Assembly: GCA_023459755.1 (NCBI GenBank)
Contig: JAEWSS010000178.1
Location: 1 to 5,242 of the forward strand
Reading direction: 5' to 3'
Length of the DNA: 5,242 nucleotides
Source: Verrucomicrobiota bacterium
GTDB taxonomy: Bacteria > Verrucomicrobiota > Lentisphaeria > Victivallales > Victivallaceae
Shown piece after piece: positions 1 to 5,242 of the stretch (position 1 is its first letter; each line of letters starts with the position of its first letter). The position numbers and the translations under genes were made by a program. The notes under the pieces were generated by a model. That model saw only the letters and a list, made by a program, of their open reading frames with translations, had not been told where the DNA came from and searched no databases.

Positions 1-926
1 ATGTCGATCTCGCGGTAGCCGGGCATGATGCCGAGAAACTCCAGCAGCGGCCGCAGCGGCTCCACCCATTTCGGCAGGTCGAGCAATATCGGCGGCATAT
101 CTTCCTCCGACGGGTCCTCCAGCACCAGTCCCCAGCCGTGTTTGCGCGCCTCGGCGGAGAGTTTTTCGGCGGCGGTGACCGGAACAAAGCCGTACATCAC
201 CGCGATCTCTCCGAATTCGGTCATTCCGTCACGGCAGGCGAGAAACTCGTATTCATTGAGGATTTTAGCCTGATAGTCGCGCAGGGCGGTCAGTGCGCCG
301 TGCGATTCCGCCAGCGTGTTCTGAAGTTCGGCGGACTCGGCGTTGAGTTCGGCCAGCCGCTCGTCCACTTCGCTCAGACTTTTGGTGTCCGGGATAACGG
401 CGAGCGGCAGGTTGTCCGGCTGCGTCCCGATGCCCGAAACCGCAAAACGCACTTGACTTCGCGTGGTTTCCACCACGGTCACCGCGGCATTTTCCGGCGC
501 GGCGAAGTCGGCGAACTCCTCTTTGGTCAGAATGCAGAGCGCAACGTACACACCCTGTTTGCGGAGCTTGTTCAGCTGTTCCGGTGAAAAGTCGCCCCAG
601 GGCAGCAGGAGTTCGCGCTGCCGGGTGAGTTGGTCGATCTCCTTGCGGGCGGCGTCGGCGGCCACCAGTTTGGCGTCCAGCTCGCCCAGCAGAACTTTGC
701 CGGGAGTGGAAAAGTGCTGCTGACGGCCGGTCGGTTTGATGGCGGACAGTCCGCCGATGACCCGGTCGAGCCGAAGCAGTTCGTTGGCGACCGTCTGCCG
801 GTCGTGAGTTTCTTCGAGCTTGCCGTTGACCACCTGCACCGCGCCGAGTTCGGCCAGAAAATTGACCGTCTCCACCCGGCTCGACGCCAGGCAGAGCAGC
901 GTCAGCTTCTTCATTTTCACAATCAT
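1..926 (-). CDS. atpI: V-type ATP synthase subunit I, N-terminal cytoplasmic part (partial, 3' end outside window)
   Basis: The frame is open from the ATG at 926 to the left edge: 308 codons plus two bases, with no stop. I translated it by hand. Subunit I (the a-subunit homologue) has a cytoplasmic N-terminal half that contacts the peripheral stalk, and a membrane half that forms the ion half-channels. Seen here: a MIVKMKKLTLLCL start (1-13), a predicted coiled coil at about 78-108 ending in LLLPWGDFS (106-114), a beta/alpha segment (126-168), a second long coiled coil (about 183-230), and an MYGFVP segment (244-249). These are followed by GWGLVLEDPSEEDMPPILL (264-282) and the pre-membrane segment FLGIMPGYREID (297-308). 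This order is typical of bacterial subunit I. The PGY-x-E-x-D end matches the Chlamydiae/Bacteroidetes-like branch and is normally followed at once by the first membrane helix. The window therefore stops just before the ion-conducting domain, and ion specificity cannot be judged. It overlaps D by 4 nt. Confidence 0.93.
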   Translation of the reverse strand, partial: MIVKMKKLTLLCLASSRVETVNFLAELGAVQVVNGKLEETHDRQTVANELLRLDRVIGGLSAIKPTGRQQHFSTPGKVLLGELDAKLVAADAARKEIDQLTRQRELLLPWGDFSPEQLNKLRKQGVYVALCILTKEEFADFAAPENAAVTVVETTRSQVRFAVSGIGTQPDNLPLAVIPDTKSLSEVDERLAELNAESAELQNTLAESHGALTALRDYQAKILNEYEFLACRDGMTEFGEIAVMYGFVPVTAAEKLSAEARKHGWGLVLEDPSEEDMPPILLDLPKWVEPLRPLLEFLGIMPGYREID

Positions 927-1540
927 GCGGCGCCTCCTTCCGCGTTGGCGGACTTGGACTTGGCGATTTTACTGCGCGCCACGGCGCTGGTGTCCTGATC
1001 GCCCATGTAGATGCGGATTTTGCGGATGTTTTCCCGGCATTCGGGAATCTTCACCTTTTCAAACAGATTGACCCGCTGGGTGGTGGTTCGCAGTTCGCGG
1101 TGCAGCAGTTCGTGCTGTATTTTCAGCACCTTGCCCGCTTCGGCCAGCGAGATAAGCTCGCAGACCGCGCGGACGGCGTAGGTGGTGAAGTAGTCGGCCG
1201 CGAACAGGTCGATGTCCGCAATGGCGAACTCAACCCGGTTGAAGACCGGCACCGTGACGCCGGCGATATTGTTTTCGCCTTTGTCCACGCCGGTGATGGA
1301 AATTGCGGCGGCGATCAGGTCGGCCGCCTTGTCGTCGCCCAAAAGCGCGATCCAGCGCGAGAAGCGGCGGCGCAGTTCATCCTGCTTCCGCACGTTCTCG
1401 TCGAACAGCGCCTGCGACTTGCGCATTTCGAGCTGAAGCTGCTGCTTTTTGAGCTGAAGGGTGGGCAGAAAACGGCTGAACCGTTTAAGGTCGTCCTTCT
1501 CAGCTTTCAGCGCGGTTTTTGTCAATTTCAGTTTCGGCAT
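923..1540 (-). CDS. atpD: V-type ATP synthase subunit D (central rotor shaft)
   Basis: This is a 205-residue, strongly charged, mostly helical protein. Subunit D is the asymmetric central shaft that turns inside the A3B3 head and passes torque to the ion ring. The N-terminal helix starts with the typical KLTKTALKAEKDDLKRFSRF and continues as a long coiled coil (to about 65). The middle is a short variable part with GVTVPVF (94-100). The C-terminal helix holds the family signature TTTQRVNLFEKVKIP (152-166), then a basic tail after YMGDQ (178-182). The coiled-coil helices at both ends are the expected shaft architecture. The ATG at 1540 follows the B stop by 3 nt. Only a weak AAGAAG precedes it, so translation probably depends on ribosomes finishing B. 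The final codons Glu-Gly-Gly-Ala-Ala (201-205) also contain the ribosome site of the next gene, so the tail is partly shaped by that constraint. No defect is seen. Confidence 0.97.
   Translation of the reverse strand: MPKLKLTKTALKAEKDDLKRFSRFLPTLQLKKQQLQLEMRKSQALFDENVRKQDELRRRFSRWIALLGDDKAADLIAAAISITGVDKGENNIAGVTVPVFNRVEFAIADIDLFAADYFTTYAVRAVCELISLAEAGKVLKIQHELLHRELRTTTQRVNLFEKVKIPECRENIRKIRIYMGDQDTSAVARSKIAKSKSANAEGGAA
933..940 (-). promoter_or_regulatory. Ribosome binding site for subunit I, inside the atpD coding end
   Basis: GAAGGAGG lies 6 nt before the ATG at 926. It is encoded by the last Glu-Gly-Gly codons of subunit D. It is the strongest Shine-Dalgarno sequence in the window and sits at an ATGA stop/start overlap (926..923), which fixes the start of subunit I. 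Confidence 0.85.
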
Positions 1541-1543
1541 GGG

Positions 1544-2839
1544 TTACTTCTTGGGCCAGAATTTGTTGACAAGATCGGACTTGATGCCGCATTCGGTGCG
1601 GTCGAAGCAGTCGGCCAGCATCTGCCAGCCGGCGTCGAGCGCCTCTTCCAGCGGAATGTTCACGGAAAGATCCATCATTTTGGCTTCGAACATGGCGCCG
1701 TATTTGAGCAGTTTTTTGTCCCACGCGCTCATTTGGAAGCCCATGGACTGCTTTTCCAGTGTTTCCTTGAAGTCGGCGTAGAAGCGGATCATGGTGTCCA
1801 TGATCGCGCGATGGTCTTCGCGGGTGCGGCTGTTGACGTTCTGTTTGAGCCGGCTCAGCGAACCGAACGGCTCGATGCGGCCGTTGCGCAGATAGAACTG
1901 CCCCTCGGTGATGTATCCGGTGTTGTCCGGCACCGGGTGGGTCACGTCGTCGCCCGGCATGGTGGTGACCGCCAGAATGGTGATCGAGCCGGCGCCGTCG
2001 AAATCGACCGCCTTTTCGTAGCGGCTTGCCAGCTGGCTGTAAAGGTCGCCGGGGTAGCCGCGGTTGGCCGGAATCTGTTCCATGGTGATGGCGATTTCCT
2101 TGAGCGCGTCGGCAAAGTTGGTCATATCGGTCAGCAGAACCAGCACCCGTTTGCCGTCCAGCGCGTAGCTTTCGGCCACCGCGAGCGACATGTCCGGAAC
2201 CAGCAGGCATTCCACCACCGGGTCGGCGGCGGTGTGAACGAACATTACGGTGCGTGACAGGGCGCCCTGTTCGTCCAGCGTGTTGCGGAAATACAGATAG
2301 TCGTCGTATTTCAGCCCCATGCCGCCGAGGATGATTACATCGACTTCGGCCTGAAGCGCGATGCGGGCGAGCAGCTGGTTGTAGGGTTCGCCGGCCACGG
2401 AGAAGATCGGCAGCTTCTGGGATTCGACCAGACTGTTGAACACGTCGATCATCGGGATGCCGGTGCGGATCATGTTTCGCGGGATCACCCGTTTCGCGGG
2501 GTTGACCGAGGGGCCGCCGATCTCGATCAGTTGGTCGTTGACCGCCGGACGCTTGTCGCGCGGTTCGCCGCGGCCGTTGAAGACCCGGCCGAGCAGCAGA
2601 TCGGAGCCGGAAACCTGCATCGGGCGCCCCAGAAAGCGCACCTGATCGTCGGTGCTGATGCCGCGTGAGCCGGCGAACACCTGGAGGAACACCTTGTTGT
2701 CCTGAAGGCGGATTACCTGAGCCAGCGACACGCCGCGGCCGCTGGTCACTTCGGCCAGTTCGTTGTAGGCGACGTCCTCGGCTTCGACGGTGATGACGTT
2801 GCCGGATATCTGAATGATTTTATGATAGACCTTACGCAT
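1544..2839 (-). CDS. atpB: V-type ATP synthase subunit B (non-catalytic)
   Basis: This is a 431-residue protein of normal length for the family. B alternates with A in the A3B3 head, holds the non-catalytic nucleotide site and supplies the arginine finger to the A catalytic site. The N-terminal beta-barrel spans about 1-75 ([14 protein letters not shown] at the start). [10 protein letters not shown] at 84-93 and a conserved I-R-T-G-I-P-M-I-D stretch at 124-132 follow. At the P-loop position the sequence is [15 protein letters not shown] (147-161), lacking the GKT/S of Walker A, as expected for B subunits. [14 protein letters not shown] (304-317) and GSLSRLKQ (326-333) are hallmark B motifs. 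R330 is the likely arginine finger by analogy with the SLSRL arginine of other B subunits. The C-terminus is helical. The start at 2839 fits the ribosome site and the family N-terminus. It is separated from D by only 3 nt. In the V-type context, atpB means subunit B, not F-type subunit a. Confidence 0.98.
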   Translation of the reverse strand: MRKVYHKIIQISGNVITVEAEDVAYNELAEVTSGRGVSLAQVIRLQDNKVFLQVFAGSRGISTDDQVRFLGRPMQVSGSDLLLGRVFNGRGEPRDKRPAVNDQLIEIGGPSVNPAKRVIPRNMIRTGIPMIDVFNSLVESQKLPIFSVAGEPYNQLLARIALQAEVDVIILGGMGLKYDDYLYFRNTLDEQGALSRTVMFVHTAADPVVECLLVPDMSLAVAESYALDGKRVLVLLTDMTNFADALKEIAITMEQIPANRGYPGDLYSQLASRYEKAVDFDGAGSITILAVTTMPGDDVTHPVPDNTGYITEGQFYLRNGRIEPFGSLSRLKQNVNSRTREDHRAIMDTMIRFYADFKETLEKQSMGFQMSAWDKKLLKYGAMFEAKMMDLSVNIPLEEALDAGWQMLADCFDRTECGIKSDLVNKFWPKK

Positions 2840-4562
2840 TTTTGAGGTGCTCCTTTATTTTGGCGTCGATGGCGGTCTCCATGTCCTTGAACTCCCTGGA
2901 CTCGAACGCCTGATAGTTCCAGTCGATGAACAGCTGGCGAAGTTCGAGGAAGTAGCGGTGCGCGGCGTCGCGGTCGATAAAGTCGAATCCGGCGCGGAGC
3001 ACGCCCTCGATTTTTTCGAACACATACTGCTGGCGCTTCATGGAGGTGGCGCCGTCGATTTTGTCGAAGGTGTTCTGCTGGAGGTAGACGTAGTCGAGAA
3101 ATTCGCTTTTCAAATAGACGATGAAGTCGTCGATATTGGTTCCCTCTTCGCCGACCACCTTCATCATCTGGTTTACTTCGTTGCCGCGGCGCAGCAGCGA
3201 GCGGGCAAATTCGATTCTGCGGGGATCGACCACGCTTTTGTACTTGCTCCAGGAGTCGAGCGGGTGGATGGCGGGGTAGCGGCGGGCGTCGGAACGCTCG
3301 CGTGAAAGTCCGAGGAAGCACCCGACCACCTTCAGCGTGGCCTGGGTGACCGGCTCTTCAAAGTTGCCGCCGGCCGGACTGACCGAGCCGCCGATGGTGA
3401 CCGATCCGAGTTTGCCGTTGTTGAGGCGAACCAGTCCGGCGCGCTCGTAAAATTCCGCGATGCGCGATTCGAGGTAGGCCGGGAACGCCTCTTCGCCGGG
3501 GATTTCCTCCAACCGGCCGGACATTTCGCGCAGCGCCTGCGCCCAACGGCTGGTGGAGTCGGCCAGCAGCAGGCAGTTCAGCCCCATCTGGCGGTAGTAT
3601 TCGGCGAGGGTCACCGCGGTGTAGACCGAGGCTTCGCGGGCGGCGACCGGCATCGACGAGGTGTTGCAGATAATGATCGAGCGGTCCATCAGGCTGCGTC
3701 CGGTTCTGGGGTCGGTGAGTTCCGGGAACTCGCGCAGGATTTCGACCACTTCACCGGCGCGTTCGCCGCAGGCCGCGATGATGACCACGTCGGCTTCGGC
3801 GTTCTGGCTGATCGAGTGTTGAAGCACGGTTTTTCCGGCGCCGAACGGTCCGGGGGTGCAGAAGGTCCCGCCGGTGGCGACGGGGAAGAAGGTGTCGATG
3901 CTTCTGGTCTGGGTTATCATTGATTCGGAGGCCAGCAGTTTTTCCTTATAGCAGTCGATCGCCACCTTGACCGGCCAGGTCTGAAGCATGGTGACCGGCC
4001 GTTTTTCGCCTTTGGCGTTGACCGCCTCGGCCACGGTGTCGGTGACTTTGTAGCTGCCGGCCGGAACGACGGACTCGATGGTCCATTCGTCGCGCCAGGC
4101 GAACGGCGCCATGATCTGGTGGTGGAACATTCCCTCGGGAACGCTGTCGACGGAGTCGCCGGCGCGCACTTTGTCGCCCGGCTTTACCGACGGGGTGAAC
4201 TCCCAGACCTTTTCCCGGTCGATCGCCTTCAGGTAAACGCCGCGTTTGAGGAAGAACCCGCACTGTTCGGCGAGTTCTGGGAGCGGGTTTTGAAGACCGT
4301 CGAACACCTGGGTCAGCAGACCCGGCCCGAGTTCCACCGACAGAAGTTCGCCGGTGAAGTCGATTTTGTCTCCCACCTTGAGGTTGTTGGCGCTTTCAAA
4401 CACCTGCAGATCGGCGCGGTTGCCGCGCACGCGGATGACTTCGCACTTGAGGCGGATGTCGCCGAGTTCGGCATATCCGACCTCGTTCTGCATCGTCACG
4501 CCGGAAAATTCCACGGTCAACAGGTTTCCGTTGACCCCGACGATGGTTCCGGTATTTTCCAT
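2832..4562 (-). CDS. atpA: V-type ATP synthase catalytic subunit A
   Basis: This is a 576-residue protein, full length for bacterial V/A-type A subunits. It is the nucleotide-hydrolysing or -synthesising subunit, three copies alternating with B in the cytoplasmic head. Domains: an N-terminal beta-barrel (about 1-70), the A-specific non-homologous bulge (about 110-190, with KPGDKV at 127-132), the nucleotide-binding core (about 210-430) and a C-terminal helical bundle. The P-loop is GPFGAGKT (238-245, K244). CGER at 265-268 supplies the catalytic glutamate E267. [10 protein letters not shown] at 331-340 is the Walker B strand and signature. [18 protein letters not shown] at 393-410 is the conserved ATPase alpha/beta-type motif. 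All key residues are intact. The P-loop has Ala242 where eukaryotic and many archaeal A subunits have Cys, as in the Chlamydiae/Bacteroidetes/spirochaete branch. The last codons overlap the B start by 8 nt. In bacteria this enzyme may synthesise ATP or pump H+ or Na+; the sequence of A does not decide which. Confidence 0.98.
   Translation of the reverse strand: MENTGTIVGVNGNLLTVEFSGVTMQNEVGYAELGDIRLKCEVIRVRGNRADLQVFESANNLKVGDKIDFTGELLSVELGPGLLTQVFDGLQNPLPELAEQCGFFLKRGVYLKAIDREKVWEFTPSVKPGDKVRAGDSVDSVPEGMFHHQIMAPFAWRDEWTIESVVPAGSYKVTDTVAEAVNAKGEKRPVTMLQTWPVKVAIDCYKEKLLASESMITQTRSIDTFFPVATGGTFCTPGPFGAGKTVLQHSISQNAEADVVIIAACGERAGEVVEILREFPELTDPRTGRSLMDRSIIICNTSSMPVAAREASVYTAVTLAEYYRQMGLNCLLLADSTSRWAQALREMSGRLEEIPGEEAFPAYLESRIAEFYERAGLVRLNNGKLGSVTIGGSVSPAGGNFEEPVTQATLKVVGCFLGLSRERSDARRYPAIHPLDSWSKYKSVVDPRRIEFARSLLRRGNEVNQMMKVVGEEGTNIDDFIVYLKSEFLDYVYLQQNTFDKIDGATSMKRQQYVFEKIEGVLRAGFDFIDRDAAHRYFLELRQLFIDWNYQAFESREFKDMETAIDAKIKEHLKNA
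2850..2856 (-). promoter_or_regulatory. Ribosome binding site for subunit B, inside the atpA coding end
   Basis: AAAGGAG lies 10 nt before the ATG at 2839. It is embedded in the Lys-Glu codons near residues 570-571 of subunit A. Together with the 8-nt overlap of the two genes (ATG at 2839, A stop TAA at 2834..2832), it implies that B translation is coupled to or re-initiated from A. Confidence 0.75.
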
Positions 4563-4567
4563 TTGGA

Positions 4568-4573
4568 CTCCTT
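4568..4573 (-). promoter_or_regulatory. Ribosome binding site for subunit A
   Basis: AAGGAG lies 5 nt before the ATG at 4562, in the 13-nt gap between the DUF2764 stop (TAA, 4578..4576) and subunit A. It supports that ATG as the start, which also gives the expected N-terminal beta-barrel sequence ([15 protein letters not shown]). Confidence 0.85.
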
Positions 4574-4575
4574 GA

Positions 4576-5115
4576 TTATTTTTGCAAATTCTTCTGTTCG
4601 ACCGCCGCGAGAATCCGGTCGAGATTGGCGGAGCCGCGCTGCGGTGTGCGCGGGTCGCTTTTAAGGATCAGCAGCAGTTTCAGCTTGTAGGCGCACACGG
4701 CGTCAAAGGTGAAAACGTCGCATCCGGTAAAAAATCCGACAGCCTCCCAGCGGGCGGTGTCGAGCCATTTTTCGGCTTCCAGCACGGTGGCGGCGCCGAC
4801 CACGGCGGCGGCGATGGCCGGGATTTCGGAAAAACAGTCGGTTTCCGGCCGGAGCATGGCGGACACGTCGCGTCCTTCGGCCAATGTCGGCACCAGGGCG
4901 TTGCGCAGACAGGTGTCCCATGCGGCGAATTTTTCGGGCAGGCCGTGCGGAATGTCGTTGAACGGCGGGTCAAGCCGCGTGCGGGAAAGGGCGTCGAACT
5001 CCTCCGCGGTCAGGTGATCGCGGCAGGTTTCCTCGAATTTTTCGAGGCTGATCGGCGCCGGCTCGCCCCAAATCGGGGTTGGAAGCGAGCTGAGCAGGAA
5101 GATGTAGTCGCTCAT
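4576..5115 (-). CDS. DUF2764 family protein of V-type ATPase operon (possible divergent stalk subunit)
   Basis: This is a 179-residue soluble protein with no signal peptide and no convincing membrane segment; the Ala-rich stretch at about 100-112 is short and lies in a helical context. Features visible: an N-terminal YIFLLSSLP segment (4-12), a GEPAPIS segment (17-23), an aromatic/helical segment FAAWDTCLRNAL (63-74), a predicted helix around 107-122, and a C-terminal F-x-F-D-A-V-C-A-Y-K-L-K-L segment (135-147). This matches my memory of the DUF2764 family (the CT309-like protein of Chlamydia), which is found between subunits E and A in V-type ATPase operons. Its biochemical role is not established to my knowledge. 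The C-terminal AV-x-AY-x-L-K helix loosely recalls the end of V-ATPase subunit C (d), so it may be a reduced subunit C, but this is inference. The ATG at 5115 is the first in frame after the E stop and gives the typical SLP N-terminus. The upstream GGCGGG is a weak ribosome site. Cysteines occur at 31, 69, 94, 132 and 141. Confidence 0.85.
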   Translation of the reverse strand: MSDYIFLLSSLPTPIWGEPAPISLEKFEETCRDHLTAEEFDALSRTRLDPPFNDIPHGLPEKFAAWDTCLRNALVPTLAEGRDVSAMLRPETDCFSEIPAIAAAVVGAATVLEAEKWLDTARWEAVGFFTGCDVFTFDAVCAYKLKLLLILKSDPRTPQRGSANLDRILAAVEQKNLQK

Positions 5116-5132
5116 GGTGGTGACCCGCCGGA

Positions 5133-5242
5133 CTACTTGGTTTTTCCCCGGACCACCGCCGCGAGCCGCGGGCCGATGTAGGCGGAGACAATGTCGGTAA
5201 TTGCGCGGTCGGAGAAGTCGTAAAACACGTCGCTGCCGTTGA
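5133..5242 (-). CDS. atpE: V-type ATP synthase subunit E, C-terminal end (partial, 5' end outside window)
   Basis: Only the last 35 codons and the TAG stop (5135..5133) are present. The reading frame enters from the right edge after two leftover bases. The visible tail has the pattern FYDFSDRAITDIVSAYIGPR followed by a short basic end (LAAVVRGKTK). This resembles the C-terminal globular end of bacterial V-type ATPase subunit E, where an acidic segment is followed by a helix of the type I-x-x-Y-x-x-P-R-L. In the family, E is a long helical peripheral-stalk protein on the cytoplasmic side that holds the A3B3 head against rotation. The call rests on this short tail plus position: E sits directly ahead of DUF2764 and subunit A in this class of operon. 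It lies 17 nt before the next gene. The symbol atpE here means V-type subunit E, not the F-type c subunit. The fragment alone would not justify a confident call. Confidence 0.72.
   Translation of the reverse strand, partial: NGSDVFYDFSDRAITDIVSAYIGPRLAAVVRGKTK

Noticed and set aside
147..161. Residue numbers in subunit B, not bases: apparent loss of the Walker A lysine in subunit B (SVAGEPYNQ at the P-loop position)
   Set aside because: B subunits of V/A-type ATPases normally lack a canonical GKT/S, so this is the family state and not a defect.
138..998. Plus-strand frames (138..587 and 630..998) covering the left end of the window
   Set aside because: They are antisense to the continuous subunit I reading frame on the minus strand, which translates into a recognisable protein over all 308 codons.
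1500..2210. 236-codon minus-strand frame inside subunit B
   Set aside because: It is a frame-shifted reading of atpB, rich in Arg, His and Gly, with no domain. The B frame itself is intact, so there is no frameshift to explain.
1100..2257. A 385-codon open frame on the plus strand, antisense to subunits B and D
   Set aside because: It lies entirely opposite intact, well-conserved B and D genes. Its protein has no recognisable domain and is rich in His, Gly, Val and Phe, as expected for the complement of GC-rich codons. It is a shadow frame.
2746..3321. 191-codon minus-strand frame overlapping the end of A and the start of B
   Set aside because: It is an out-of-frame, arginine/proline-rich reading of the same strand as the real A gene, a typical GC-rich shadow.
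4563..4575. Possible internal promoter or terminator in the longest junctions (DUF2764/A 13 nt, E/DUF2764 17 nt)
   Set aside because: The gaps are too short for either. The DUF2764/A gap holds only the ribosome site, and no hairpin followed by a T-run is visible.
4119..5181. Long plus-strand frames (4119..4664 and 4582..5181) antisense to subunit A, DUF2764 and E
   Set aside because: They are complements of conserved coding sequence, have no ribosome site worth noting and no recognisable product. They arise from third-position G/C bias.

Overview
The window is one tightly packed, co-directional gene cluster on the minus strand. It encodes a bacterial V/A-type (rotary) ATPase. In transcription order, from high to low coordinates, the genes are: the 3' end of subunit E (window edge), a DUF2764-type small protein, catalytic subunit A, non-catalytic subunit B, central-stalk subunit D, and the 5' part of membrane subunit I (cut at position 1). 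The order E - DUF2764 - A - B - D - I is the one I know from Chlamydiae, Bacteroidetes and related bacteria. There the cluster normally continues with the proteolipid ring gene (subunit K), which would lie just outside the left edge.

Organism: the DNA is GC-rich (about 60% by eye) with strong third-position G/C preference. Subunits A, B and I carry the sequence flavour of the Chlamydiae/Bacteroidetes/spirochaete branch of V-type ATPases, for example GPFGAGKT in the A-subunit P-loop and a PGY-R-E-I-D stretch before the membrane half of I. A GC-rich PVC-type bacterium, such as a Lentisphaerae/Victivallis-like gut or anaerobic organism, is my best guess. This is inference, not a firm identification.

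Layout: there is almost no non-coding DNA. The junctions are E/DUF2764 17 nt, DUF2764/A 13 nt, A/B 8-nt overlap, B/D 3 nt and D/I 4-nt ATGA overlap. No promoter, terminator, RNA gene, repeat or mobile element is visible, so all genes are presumably read from one transcript that starts right of the window. Strong Shine-Dalgarno sequences precede A, B and I. DUF2764 and D have weak ones.

Function: A and B form the alternating A3B3 head that hydrolyses or makes ATP, with the catalytic P-loop on A and the arginine finger on B. D is the rotating shaft. E is part of the peripheral stator. I anchors the stator and forms the ion half-channels against the K ring. The role of the DUF2764 protein is not established. 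Its fixed place in the cluster, and the absence of recognisable C, F and G/H genes in the part seen, make it a candidate for a divergent missing subunit. Apart from that question the region is a well-preserved housekeeping energy operon, and I found no sign of a novel system.
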